Part shown: positions 48,588 through 57,431 of the stretch, one piece after another
Layout: every line of letters begins with the position of its first letter
Position numbering within the stretch: position 1 is the stretch's first letter
Translations under genes and position numbers: made by a program
NCBI GenBank assembly: GCA_041398905.1
Contig: JAWKTV010000001.1
Coordinates: 186,001 to 250,000 of the forward strand
Origin: JAWKTV01 sp041398905
Lineage (GTDB): Bacteria > Planctomycetota > Planctomycetia > Planctomycetales > Planctomycetaceae
Direction of reading: 5' to 3'
Length of the DNA stretch: 64,000 bases
Notes under the pieces: generated by a model
The model's database searches: none
Told to the model about the DNA's origin: nothing
Seen by the model: the letters and a program-made list of their open reading frames with translations, nothing else

Positions 48588-49343
48588 ATGCTCGCAATAC
48601 GAAACTTGATCGATCGCGCATGTGGCTGGTTCGTCCGCGTCCTCACGTCGCTCGGTCGACACGAGCGGGCTACGATCATCTCGCTGCTCGTTTTCTGTGG
48701 CGGCATCTGGGGGTTCGTCGAACTCGCCGACGAAGTCCTCGAAGGGAGTACCGATTCGATTGATCGGCGGATCCTCCTCGCGCTCCGCAACCCGGCTGAC
48801 GTGACCGACCCGCTCGGCCCCCGCTGGGTGGAGGAGTTGATGCGCGACATGACCGGCCTCGGCGGTGTGGGGGTTGTCAGTCTGGTCTCGATCGGTGTGT
48901 CGGGGTTCCTGCTGCTGGAGCGCAAGTATCGCACGATGTTCCTGCTGCTCGTGGCGATCGGTGGGGGGATCGTTGTTTCGCTGCTGCTCAAACAGGCGTT
49001 CGCGCGACCACGGCCCGACCTGGTGCCGCACGGCTCGCACGTCTACACGTCCAGCTTCCCCAGCGGGCATTCGATGATGGCGGCCGTGACGTACCTGACC
49101 ATCGGCGCACTACTGGCCCGCGCTCACGAAGGGGCGGCGATCAAGGCATACGTCATCATCCTGGCGACGCTGCTGACGGCCGCCGTCGGTATCAGCCGGG
49201 TTTACCTCGGTGTCCACTGGCCAACCGATGTCCTCGCCGGCTGGACAACGGGCGGCTGCTGGGCGGTCCTCTGCTGGACGATCGCCAACAGACTGCAAAG
49301 GCGGGGGGAGATTGAACCGGAATCAAACGTTCTCACGCCGTAG
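48588..49343 (+). CDS. PAP2-family membrane phosphatase
   Basis: A 251-residue polytopic inner-membrane acid phosphatase (PAP2 superfamily), which removes phosphate from lipid phosphates such as undecaprenyl pyrophosphate or phosphatidate. All three catalytic motifs are visible: KQAFARPRP (KxxxxxxRP), FPSGHS and SRVYLGVHWPTD (SRxxxxxHxxxD), within about six membrane helices. The ATG at 48588 gives a plausible N-terminus. The stop (49341-49343) touches the hairpin repeat, and the last 11 bases overlap the convergent MOSC gene. Confidence 0.93.
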   Translation: MLAIRNLIDRACGWFVRVLTSLGRHERATIISLLVFCGGIWGFVELADEVLEGSTDSIDRRILLALRNPADVTDPLGPRWVEELMRDMTGLGGVGVVSLVSIGVSGFLLLERKYRTMFLLLVAIGGGIVVSLLLKQAFARPRPDLVPHGSHVYTSSFPSGHSMMAAVTYLTIGALLARAHEGAAIKAYVIILATLLTAAVGISRVYLGVHWPTDVLAGWTTGGCWAVLCWTIANRLQRRGEIEPESNVLTP

Positions 49344-49854
49344 TCGCTGTTGGCTCCGCGGACAGCGACGCTGGCTCGACCGCCACCGCGTCGCCAAGGG
49401 CGATGCGACCTGCTTCGAGCACCCGTGCCGTCAGACCGCCGTGCCCCCGCATCGCCTGAAAGCCCCCCGGGCCGAGATTCTCGTCCATACGCGAGCAGGG
49501 TTCGCAGGGACCGGTCCCTTCCAGCAGTGCAGCGCCGATGCGGAATCGCAGCCCCTTCAGGCTGAGCAGGTTGATGCCGGAGACGACGATGTTGCGGCGG
49601 AGCAGATCGGGCGACGCTTGTGAGACATTCGCCAGCGCCGCGATGGCCGGAAGGTGTTCGTGTTGAATCAGCGTCACCTGTCGCTTGCCGCCCGCGCGGG
49701 ACTTCGAGTGATGGTCGCCCACCAGGCCGATTCCGACTTCGGCGACGGCGGCATCGACGATCTCGATGGCCGCGCGCGAACCGGGGGACAATCCGATCCA
49801 TTCGACCCGTCCCACCTGGGGCACCTGCTTCAGTCGTTCGTCGAGGGTCGTCAT
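49333..49854 (-). CDS. MOSC-domain protein
   Basis: A 173-residue protein from the ATG at 49854 (MTTLDERLKQ), which overlaps the murD stop as ATGA, so translation is coupled to murD. MOSC features: VEWIGLSPGSRAAIEIV, GLVGDHHSKSRAGGKRQVTL and the conserved cysteine segment GPCEPCSRMDE, followed by MRGHGGLTARVLEAG. MOSC domains bind molybdenum or sulfur carriers; the physiological role of these stand-alone proteins is unsettled. The last ~10 residues are encoded by the dispersed hairpin repeat at 49343-49369, so the C-terminus is probably not conserved. Confidence 0.9.
   Translation of the reverse strand: MTTLDERLKQVPQVGRVEWIGLSPGSRAAIEIVDAAVAEVGIGLVGDHHSKSRAGGKRQVTLIQHEHLPAIAALANVSQASPDLLRRNIVVSGINLLSLKGLRFRIGAALLEGTGPCEPCSRMDENLGPGGFQAMRGHGGLTARVLEAGRIALGDAVAVEPASLSAEPTATTA
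49343..49369. repeat. Dispersed hairpin repeat, copy 3 (imperfect)
   Basis: Arms GTCGCTGT and ACAGCGAC are identical to those of copy 2 (31507-31533); the inner part is changed (TGGCTCCGCGG). It lies at the convergent junction of the PAP2 and MOSC genes and codes for the MOSC C-terminal residues. Confidence 0.65.
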
Positions 49855-51188
49855 CGCAGCTCCTGCCAGGCCTGTCGAAATTGCTCTCCCCGCTCCTCGT
49901 AGTTCCGGAACCAGCCAAAGCTGGCGCATGCCGGCGAGAGCAAAATGATATCACCTGGCTGCGACTGGTCGACGGCCCACGCGAAGGCGTCAGCGAAGTC
50001 GTCACAAATCCGGTGAGCCACGGGGCTCGCGCGAAGTTGCACCGCCAGTTGCCCTGCGGTCGCTCCCAGGAGAGCGACCGCCCGCACATGCCCGGGGAGC
50101 GCAGTCGTCACGATCGAGAGATCGACCCCTTTGTCGGCTCCGCCCGCGAGGAGTACGATCGGCCGGTCCAGGCTGGCGAGGGCCGCCAGCGTCGCTTCCG
50201 GGGTTGTCGCCTTCGAGTCGTTGATGAACACTCGCCCCCGCTTCTCGCCCAACACCTCCAAGCGATGCGGGAGTGTCTCGAAGGTTGTCAGGGCGGTGGG
50301 CACGATGGTGTCGATTTTGTATCCGGCCGCTTCGACGGCGGTGATCGCCAGCCGTACGTTGCTCGCCGGGATGGCGGCCGGCATGTTCTGCGGAGTCGGC
50401 GCGGCCGGTGCCCCGCTCGATTCGGCGATGTTCGTTGCGGGTGAACGTCCGCGATCCGGAACGATCGCCAGCCGCTCGGACACGTCGCGCCACAACCGGG
50501 CTTCGTCGTCGGAGAGGCACGCCACCGCGCGGTCGTCGCCGGTTTGCCAGCGAAGGATCGCCTGTTTGGCGGTGCGGTACTCGTCGAGCGACCGGTGCCA
50601 GTCGAGGTGATTCGGGTAGAAATTCGTCACAACGGCGACATGCGGCGAACGCCGCTCGGCATCGAGATACAGGAGTTGAAAGCTGCTGAGCTCGAGGACG
50701 ACGTGATGGTCGGGCCGAATGCTCGGGAGGTCCGTCAACAGACTGCCGCCGATGTTGCCCCCGAGCCAGACCGTCTGACCGGCCGCTTTGAGGATGTGCG
50801 CGATGAGAGCGGCGGTGGTCGATTTTCCGACCGAGCCGGTCACGCCGATGATCGGTGCGGGGCAATGGTCCCAGAACAGGCCGATTTCGGTCGTGACCCG
50901 CGCGCCGGTACTGCGCGCGACTTGCAGCAGGTGCTGGTCCGGCCGCACCGCCGGAGACGCGACAACGAGATCGCGGTCCGTGAAGTCGGCTTCCCGGTGC
51001 TCGCCCAGCACGAGCTGTTCCAATGGCACGTCGGCGATTCGGGCCAGCGAGTCGGCAAGCTGCTCGCGGCTCGCGATGTCCGTCAGGGTGATGGTCGCGC
51101 CGCGGCTCGACAGAAACCGCACCGCTCCGATCCCGCCGCCGAACCGGCCCAGCCCCATCACGGTGACCCGCCGGCCCGTTAATTCCAT
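49851..51188 (-). CDS. murD: UDP-N-acetylmuramoylalanine--D-glutamate ligase
   Basis: A Mur ligase that adds D-glutamate to UDP-MurNAc-L-Ala in the cytoplasm. The start at 51188 (MELTGRRVTVMGLGRFGGG) is preferred; an in-frame ATG at 51215 adds nine residues. Motifs: N-terminal Rossmann VMGLGRFGGG, ATP loop GVTGSVGKSTTAAL, ELSSFQL, NFYPNHLDWH, FINDSKATTPEATLAAL (MurD-type SKAT) and LLAGGADKG, ending LLSPACASFGWFRNYEERG. The middle carries a Pro/Ala-rich insertion (AAPTPQNMPAA). It lies between the lolD-like gene (67 bases upstream) and the MOSC gene (ATGA overlap). Confidence 0.96.
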   Translation of the reverse strand: MELTGRRVTVMGLGRFGGGIGAVRFLSSRGATITLTDIASREQLADSLARIADVPLEQLVLGEHREADFTDRDLVVASPAVRPDQHLLQVARSTGARVTTEIGLFWDHCPAPIIGVTGSVGKSTTAALIAHILKAAGQTVWLGGNIGGSLLTDLPSIRPDHHVVLELSSFQLLYLDAERRSPHVAVVTNFYPNHLDWHRSLDEYRTAKQAILRWQTGDDRAVACLSDDEARLWRDVSERLAIVPDRGRSPATNIAESSGAPAAPTPQNMPAAIPASNVRLAITAVEAAGYKIDTIVPTALTTFETLPHRLEVLGEKRGRVFINDSKATTPEATLAALASLDRPIVLLAGGADKGVDLSIVTTALPGHVRAVALLGATAGQLAVQLRASPVAHRICDDFADAFAWAVDQSQPGDIILLSPACASFGWFRNYEERGEQFRQAWQELR

Positions 51189-51282
51189 TGGAGATCTGAT
51201 TCCCGCCGACATCAATGCTCACCCGGTTCGCGCGAGGGATCGCCGACCATGCTCGTCAACACGGCAGTCTCGGCCGGGCGGC

Positions 51283-51984
51283 TCACAGTTCGACGAGCCG
51301 CCCATCCTGCAACTCCATTCGTCGGGCGAAGCGGTCCGCCAGATGCTGACTGTGCGTGACGCAGACGAGCATCGCCCGTTGCTCGGCGGCGATCTCCAGC
51401 AGCAGCGACCCGACCTCATCCGATGACTTCCGGTCGAGGTTGCCTGTCGGCTCGTCGGCCAGCAGCAGCAGCGGCTGATTGATCAGCGCGCGACAGACCG
51501 CGACCCGCTGGCGCTCGCCGCCCGAGAGCTGGCCGGGCTTGTGCGTCAATCGCGACCGCAGTCCGACGCGATCCAGCAGCGTCTCCGCCCGCTCTCGGGC
51601 CGCGTCGGTCGTGCCGCCCGCCGGCAGCGTCGGCAGCAGCACGTTCTCCAGCACATTGCATTGCGGCAACAGGTGATGATCCTGAAAGACGAAGCCGATG
51701 CTGCGATTGCGGAAGTCCGCCTGACCGGCGGCGTCGAGCGCGAACGGGTCGCGACCGTCGATGCGGACGCTCCCCGATGTCGGCGCATCCAGCAGACCGA
51801 GAATGTACAGCAGCGTGCTTTTACCCGACCCCGATGGCCCCGTGATCGCCAGCACGTCGCCACGGTTCATTGACAGATCGACGCCCCGCAGCACCGTCAA
51901 CTCCCCCCCGGCCGCCGGAAACGACCGACTCAGATCACGGACTGCGAGTTCACTGTTCGTCTCCGGCACGATCATATCCAGCAC
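51283..51984 (-). CDS. ABC transporter ATP-binding protein, LolD/MacB type
   Basis: A 233-residue ATPase subunit. Walker A GPSGSGKST, Q-loop VFQDHHLLPQC, signature LSGGERQRVAVCRAL, Walker B LLLLADEPTGNLD and switch His in CVTHSQHL are all present. The short form and the LLDAPTSGSVRIDG and LADEPTGNLD patterns place it with LolD/MacB-type ATPases, which work with FtsX-fold permeases in lipoprotein release or export. No permease gene is adjacent in the window; the next gene in the operon direction is murD, 67 bases away. Confidence 0.93.
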   Translation of the reverse strand: MLDMIVPETNSELAVRDLSRSFPAAGGELTVLRGVDLSMNRGDVLAITGPSGSGKSTLLYILGLLDAPTSGSVRIDGRDPFALDAAGQADFRNRSIGFVFQDHHLLPQCNVLENVLLPTLPAGGTTDAARERAETLLDRVGLRSRLTHKPGQLSGGERQRVAVCRALINQPLLLLADEPTGNLDRKSSDEVGSLLLEIAAEQRAMLVCVTHSQHLADRFARRMELQDGRLVEL

Positions 51985-52298
51985 AGGTGCGACTTCTGGG
52001 GACCCGGCCGCGAGCCAGGTACCACGACCAATTGTGTCAGGTTCGCGGGTGAGGCTGGAGGCGTCAATCGACCATCAACCAGCGACCGCCTCCATACCAG
52101 CGCGCAGTGCCGGCAAGTGCCACCGGGACGCAGTCGCCGAATGGTGGATGCGAGCAAGTACAACGCCAAGGCGCGAGGGCGCGAATGGGCGGAGGCGCGA
52201 TGTTGCCGCATACCGGCCGAGCACGCTTCCAGCCGGCTGCCTCAGCGCGGCCGCTTGTTCCAAGGTCCGCGAAGTGGATAGCGACCTTGGGCAGCGAA
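51985..52298. other. Intergenic region with short periodic repeat
   Basis: About 310 bases upstream of the lolD-like gene and downstream of the lipoprotein gene. It contains a CGC-based periodic stretch at 52164-52200 (separate entry). No gene was recognised. Confidence 0.45.
52164..52200. repeat. Short-period CGC/AAG repeat, degenerate copy
   Basis: Units of roughly eight bases (CGCCAAGG, CGCGAGGG, CGCGAATGGG, CGGAGG, CGCG). A related stretch lies at 60068-60106. Such CGCAAAGG-type runs occur between genes in planctomycete DNA. Degenerate and probably non-coding. Confidence 0.5.
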
Positions 52299-53627
52299 CT
52301 ACGGTCCGAGAGTGTCCAGCCGAACACGACCAGTGGGGGCCAGCGGTTGCTGTCGTGCGGCCGCCGCAGATGCCGCTGCATTAGCTGGCGGCTGTGCCGC
52401 CCAGGGGTCACCGACATACGGGGCCGCAGCGTTGGCTGCGCCATCGGCGGGGCGTGGTCCGGCCTGTGGTTCGTTGTATCCGGTCACCTGCCAGGGGACC
52501 GCTGGAGCGGCTGCGCTGGTCGCTCCAGCCGACAATCCCGCCTCTCCCGGGAACGGAGCCGCGGCACCGGGGGATGTCGGGTGCGGGTCCAATGCTGCGG
52601 TCTGGCCGACGCCGCCCGGGGTGCTGTTCGTCGCGAAGCCGGCTGGCGGCACAGCCGCAGCGAACGGGTCCGTGTTGATCGCGGGGACGACTTGTGACTG
52701 CGGACCGGGCAGAGCACCAGTTGGCTGCAGATGCCCCGCCTGCTGCAGGCCGGTTGGGTTACCCGCCTGGCTGCGGGCGTACTCACCCATGTCCAGCACG
52801 CGATAGCCGTCCTTGCGGGGAATCTGCCACGCCATCTCCGGCAACTGTGGCGGATTGATGAGGACTTCACCAAGTCGGACCGTCAGTTCGAGATCATGCT
52901 CCGGCCAGTTGATGCGAATGGTCTTGGGAAGCAGGATGCCCGATTGCGGCGTCGCTTCGTAGTCCTGCAACTGAGCCGAAGCAATGAGATCGCCAGTGGG
53001 GGACTGAATGATGTGCTCGTTGATCCAGCCACGGCGACGGTCGATGCGGACGATCTTCCGCACAGGCACCCCAGCGGTCGAGTGAGTATCCGCGACGAGG
53101 TCGACATATCCGTTTCGCGGGTCCTGATCGAGTCGGTACTTGCTGCCATCGATCGGAATGACGCCGAAGACTTCCATCACCCAGTCGGGCTGAAACGGAA
53201 TACGGAAGGACTGCATGGCGATCGGCATGTCTTCGTGCCGGGCCGTCAGCAGGTACGGGACGGCGTCGTTCTTCTGCCACAGCCAGAACTGGTCCGTGTT
53301 GGAGCCGACGTCGAGTTCGTCTCCTCCGCCGATGGGGTGGGAGACTCGGATGCGGAAGTTCTGCGGTGCTTCGACGACGACCTGGCCGGGGATGCCCATC
53401 GGGAGTGGAGACATGTGGAACTTGGCGTTCATCGCCCGCCAGCCCATCAAGCCTCCCTGCCCTTCGTTGCCCGTGATGTTGCGATTAACGAGCGCGACGA
53501 CTTGCTCCTGGGTGGCATCGGGACCGACGGCCATCGGTCCCGGACGAATGGGCAGCCAGTTGCGGGTGCTGCAACCGCACGGAGCCAGCGCGCCGCACAG
53601 GGCGGCGATGAGCAGCATGGTCCGCAT
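52299..53627 (-). CDS. Secreted lipoprotein of unknown function with Ala/Pro-rich tail
   Basis: A 442-residue protein. The signal peptide ends in a lipobox-like LAPCGC (Cys about 17 or 19). Residues 40-275 form a beta-rich domain (MNAKFHMSPLPMGIPGQVVVEAPQNFRIRV in outline; DQFWLWQKNDAVPYLL; VRKIVRIDRRRGWINEHIIQ) that resembles LolA/LolB-type lipoprotein-carrier sheets, an inference from the strand pattern only. The final ~150 residues are Ala, Pro, Gly and Gln rich. It is 182 bases downstream of the 171-residue hypothetical gene on the same strand. Real gene; function unknown. Confidence 0.78.
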   Translation of the reverse strand: MRTMLLIAALCGALAPCGCSTRNWLPIRPGPMAVGPDATQEQVVALVNRNITGNEGQGGLMGWRAMNAKFHMSPLPMGIPGQVVVEAPQNFRIRVSHPIGGGDELDVGSNTDQFWLWQKNDAVPYLLTARHEDMPIAMQSFRIPFQPDWVMEVFGVIPIDGSKYRLDQDPRNGYVDLVADTHSTAGVPVRKIVRIDRRRGWINEHIIQSPTGDLIASAQLQDYEATPQSGILLPKTIRINWPEHDLELTVRLGEVLINPPQLPEMAWQIPRKDGYRVLDMGEYARSQAGNPTGLQQAGHLQPTGALPGPQSQVVPAINTDPFAAAVPPAGFATNSTPGGVGQTAALDPHPTSPGAAAPFPGEAGLSAGATSAAAPAVPWQVTGYNEPQAGPRPADGAANAAAPYVGDPWAAQPPANAAASAAAARQQPLAPTGRVRLDTLGP

Positions 53628-53809
53628 GGCGAGTCCCTTCCGTGGTTCGCGCTGTGTCGTGCAATTGGACGGGTCATCCGTCCCGTCCGCGGTCGTTCAG
53701 TCAATCTGCGGGATGGCGTGTTGGCCGCACCGCGTCGGTCTCCGCGGAGGCTTTGCCGAACAGGTGAGTCGCCGAACCGCGAGTTCGACGCCGGCCCGTT
53801 CGATCATCC

Positions 53810-54325
53810 TCACGCGGCCTTCCATTCCGTTTGCAGGTAGTGTGTCAGGCTGGACTGGAGTTGTTTGAGTTCTTCATCAGGCAGTTGCAGATCGCGAACC
53901 TCGTAAGGCCCCTCTCCGTGGCTCCCCACGAGTTCGAGGTACTGCGTCTTGCCGTCGACCCGGCAGCCCTCCAGCCGCAATCGGCGTCGCTGCAACAGAA
54001 ACAACGCGACGACATAGGCCATGTTGGCTTGGGCGGGGTTCGCATCCTCCAGGAGTTGTTCGAGGTATGACAGCAGGGCTTCCGGGTCGAGCGGCTGACG
54101 TTTGTCCACCTCCGCATCCGGAACCCGGCATCTCCACTGACCGACGGTTCCAGCGGGTGGACCCTGCCAGCCAGCTTCGGAGTAGTCCCGTCGTTCCAGG
54201 TCTTCTCCCTGCTGTACGAGCACCGAAATCACCTGTGAACCGGGTTGCAAAGGCTCGCCGGTTCCCGCGCAGTGCTTTCCAAGTGGTCTGAGGTGATAGT
54301 CCATGTGGGGTACTGCGTGACTCAT
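53810..54325 (-). CDS. Conserved-looking hypothetical protein
   Basis: 171 residues from the ATG at 54325 (MSHAVPHMDYHLRPLG); a second Met at 54304 (MDYHLRPLGKHC) is possible. A Cys/His-containing start (GKHCAGTGEPLQPG) resembles a small zinc-knuckle-like lead. A charged middle follows, then helices (LDPEALLSYLEQLLEDANPA, YVVALFLLQRRRLRLEG) and an acidic/Leu end (LPDEELKQLQSSLTHYL). No signal peptide, so cytoplasmic. Not recognised. It lies divergent from ppk1 and upstream of the secreted lipoprotein gene. Confidence 0.7.
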   Translation of the reverse strand: MSHAVPHMDYHLRPLGKHCAGTGEPLQPGSQVISVLVQQGEDLERRDYSEAGWQGPPAGTVGQWRCRVPDAEVDKRQPLDPEALLSYLEQLLEDANPAQANMAYVVALFLLQRRRLRLEGCRVDGKTQYLELVGSHGEGPYEVRDLQLPDEELKQLQSSLTHYLQTEWKAA

Positions 54326-54654
54326 CCCGCCGGGAAAACCGGCGGATGCTACCGGAAAGTTGCGACATGGGTAAAGAGCGATTGAGCGCCCTCGGCACAT
54401 CGCCTGGCCACCCGGTGCGGCAATTGGTCGGCGCGGCATGAACGGCAATCCCCACGCCCACACCGTCTGCGGTCCCGCCAATTGTTAATGTCGGCGATAT
54501 CCCCGCCACGCAGGGCTTCACACCCTTGCCGAGCCTCGCGGCAGGCTCGACAATCGGCGGGACTTCGGGCGGTTGCAGACCAGCCACGACGCCCCCCGTT
54601 GCCCACGCCCCCATCCAAGATCGATCGACATCTCCGTCCACTGAGCCAAGTTGC
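54326..54654. other. Divergent region upstream of ppk1
   Basis: About 330 bases between the hypothetical gene and ppk1. Promoters for both are expected. Only GC-rich imperfect stems (for example around 54530-54570, GCCTCGCGGCAGGC) were seen; no PhoB-like tandem box was recognised. Confidence 0.45.
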
Positions 54655-56790
54655 ATGCCTCCCGCTGGTTCCCAACTGAGATACCTCAACCGCGAGCTGA
54701 GCTGGCTGGAGTTCGACCAGCGGGTGCTCGAGGAAGCGACCGATCCCGGGATTCCTCTACTGGAACGGCTGCGGTTCCTTGCCATTAGCGGTTCGAACCT
54801 CGACGAGTTCTTCCGCGTGCGCGTGGGCGGGCTGCAACTGCTGGTCACCCAGGGCATCACTCGTCCCGATCCGCGGGACTTTCACCCCAGCAGCAAATCA
54901 CCGCCATCGGACAACGGGTGCGGGAACTGATCGACACCCAGTACGACTGCTACCTCAATCAGCTACAGCCCCGGCTGGCGGAGGCCGGCATTCTGTCGCT
55001 CAAGCCGGAGCAACTCTCGCACGCGCAGCGGCGCATCCTCCGCCAAACCTTCGAGCAGGAAACTTTCCCGCTGCTGACGCCGCAGGCGGTCGAGTCGGCC
55101 AACGACTTCCCCCTGCTGCCCAATCAGACGCTCGCCGTCTGCGCCCGGCTCGCCGCCGAAGAAGGGGCCTCCGAGCCGAAAGAACGCTTCGCCGTCATCG
55201 CCTGCGGCCCCCGGCTCAGCCGCTTCCTGCTGCTGCCTGCCGAGACCGGCATCGCCTACATGCTGCTCGAAGATGCGATCCGCCTCTACGCCGATCGGTT
55301 CTTCGTGGGAGAGCAGGTGCTCGAGTGCACCCCGTTCCGCATCACGCGGAACGCCGATATCACGATTCAAGAGGACTCCGCCGCCGACCTGCTGGACGAG
55401 ATGGAGCAACTCCTGTTCGAGCGGCGGCTGGGGGACACCATCCGCCTCGAAATCGCCGAGAGCGCGTCCGAACCGATGCTCGGTTTTCTGTCCGAAGTCC
55501 TGCGTGTCCCCCCCGAGCACGTCTACCGCATCCCCGGGCCGCTTGATCTCTCGGCCTTCTTCCGCCTCGCGGACCAGCCCGGCTTTGACAGCCTGCGGTA
55601 TGAACCCTGGCCGCCGCAAACGCCTTCGGACATCCCGCCCGATGAATCGATGTGCGATCTCATCGCGCAGCGCGACCTGCTGTTGTATCACCCGTATGAC
55701 AGCTTCGAGCCGGTGCTGCGTCTCATCGAGGAGGCTGCCGATGATCCCGATGTCCTCGCGATCAAGCAGACGCTGTATCGCACCAGCCGCGACAGCCCCA
55801 TCGTCGCCGCGGCTCATGCGGGCCGCCGAGAGCGGCAAGCACGTCACGGCGGTCGTCGAACTGAAAGCCCGTTTCGACGAAGCCCGAAACATCACCTGGG
55901 CCCGTCGACTCGAAGAGGCCGGCGCGCAGGTCATCTACGGCGTGCGCGGACTCAAAACGCATGCCAAGTGCTGCCTGATCGTCCGCCGCGGCGGTGACAC
56001 CGGCATCCAAAGGATCGTCCATTTCGGCACCGGGAACTACAACGAAACCACCGCCCGGCTCTACAGCGATGCCAGCCTGCTGACCGCCGACCCCGACCTC
56101 GGGGCAGACGCCGTCGCGTTCTTCAACGCCATCACCGGCTATTCGCAGCCGCAGCGCTACCGCAAGCTGGAGGCCGCCCCGCTCACGCTCCGCGACACGC
56201 TGCTCGACCTGATTCAGGTCGAGATCGAACAGGCCCGCGATGGCCTGCCCGCGCGGATCATGGCCAAGGTCAACGCCCTCGTCGATCCGGTCATCATCGA
56301 TGCGCTCTATCTCGCCTCGGAAGCCGGCGTCGAAATTCAGCTCAATATTCGCGGCATCTGTTGCCTCAAGCCGGGTGTCAAGAAGCTCAGTTCGCGGATC
56401 GAGGTCGTCAGCATTGTCGACCGCTTTCTGGAGCACGCCCGTATCATCGCCTTTCATCACGGCGGCGAAGAAAAGGTGTTCATCGCCAGTGCGGACTGGA
56501 TGCCCCGGAACCTCGAACGCCGCGTCGAACTGTTGATCCCCGTCGAGGACCCGCGGTGTCGCGATCAGCTACTGGGAATTCTCGAGACGTACTTCAAGGA
56601 CAATGTCAAAGCACGGCGGCTGAAACCTGACGGGAGTCATCAGCGGCTCAAACCTCGCAAGAACGAAGAGCCGCTCCGATCGCAACAAGTTCTGCACGAA
56701 GCCGCCCGCGAGAGGTTTCGCCTCGCGCGACAGCGGCGACGAACATTGTTCGAGCCGCACCGTCCCCCCGAAAGTGGAGAACCGTCGTGA
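54655..56790 (+). CDS. ppk1: Polyphosphate kinase 1, two frameshifts
   Basis: It makes polyphosphate from ATP at the inner membrane. Reconstructed length 711 residues from ATG 54655 (LRYLNRELSWLEFDQRVLEEA). Family sites: ISGSNLDEFFRVRVGGL, LLYHPYDSFEPVLRLIEEAADDPDVLAIKQTLYRTS, GLKTHAKCCLI (phospho-His loop), FGTGNYNETTARLYSD and RNLERRVELLIPVED. The frame breaks twice. One C is missing from the CCCC run at 54885-54888 (FTPQQQI follows when restored), and one G is extra at about 55811 (IVAALMRAAESGKHV follows when removed). The two cancel, so the total is 3n. Its stop overlaps the sixA start as GTGA. Confidence 0.94.
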
Positions 56791-57335
56791 AAACACTGCT
56801 GCTTATGCGGCACGCCAAGTCGAGTCGCAAGGACAAAGAGCGTCCCGACTACGACCGCCCGCTCGCAAAGCGGGGCAAGCACGATATCCCCCGCATCGCC
56901 GACAAACTCGGCGCTGAGGGCCTGCGTCCCGACCAGATCATCACCTCCTCGGCCCGTCGCGCCCGCAAGACCGCGCAGCGCCTCGCCGCGGCCATCGACT
57001 TCCAACAGCCGGTCGAACGGCGTGATGAACTTTACATGGCTTCACTGGAGACCTGGCTGCAGGCCGTGCGGCATCTCAAGAACTCGGTCTCGACCGTGCT
57101 GTTCGTCGGACACAATCCGGGACTCGAAGGGTTCGTCGAACTGCTCGCCGGCGAGTTCATTCGCCTCCCAACGGCCGCCATCCTCGCCTTCGAGTTCCAC
57201 CACAACAACTGGTCCACGCTCGAACCGGCCGACCGCCGGCTCAAGGTTCACGGCGTCTGGCGACCCAAAGAGCTGACGAAAATGGAAGCCGCTTCCGACG
57301 AAGATGGCAATGCGGTTTCCGAGTGCGCCGAGTGA
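56787..57335 (+). CDS. sixA: SixA-type phosphohistidine phosphatase
   Basis: A 182-residue histidine-phosphatase-superfamily (phosphoglycerate-mutase-like) enzyme. The catalytic RHAKS (LLMRHAKSSRKD) is the SixA form, followed by YDRPLAKRG, TSSARRARKTAQRLA and the second catalytic histidine in VLFVGHNPGLEGFVELL. SixA removes phosphate from phosphohistidine on proteins. The GTG start at 56787 overlaps the ppk1 stop (GTGA), so the two are translationally coupled. The pairing suggests a role linked to phosphate or polyphosphate metabolism (inference). Confidence 0.93.
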   Translation: MKTLLLMRHAKSSRKDKERPDYDRPLAKRGKHDIPRIADKLGAEGLRPDQIITSSARRARKTAQRLAAAIDFQQPVERRDELYMASLETWLQAVRHLKNSVSTVLFVGHNPGLEGFVELLAGEFIRLPTAAILAFEFHHNNWSTLEPADRRLKVHGVWRPKELTKMEAASDEDGNAVSECAE

Positions 57336-57431
57336 CGCAGCCGGGCTGACACGTCCGCATTTTCCAGCAATCAGTCTCGCCGTACATCGCGTCCAACCAC
57401 AACCCCCAACGCCACTGCGGAAGCCACTCTG

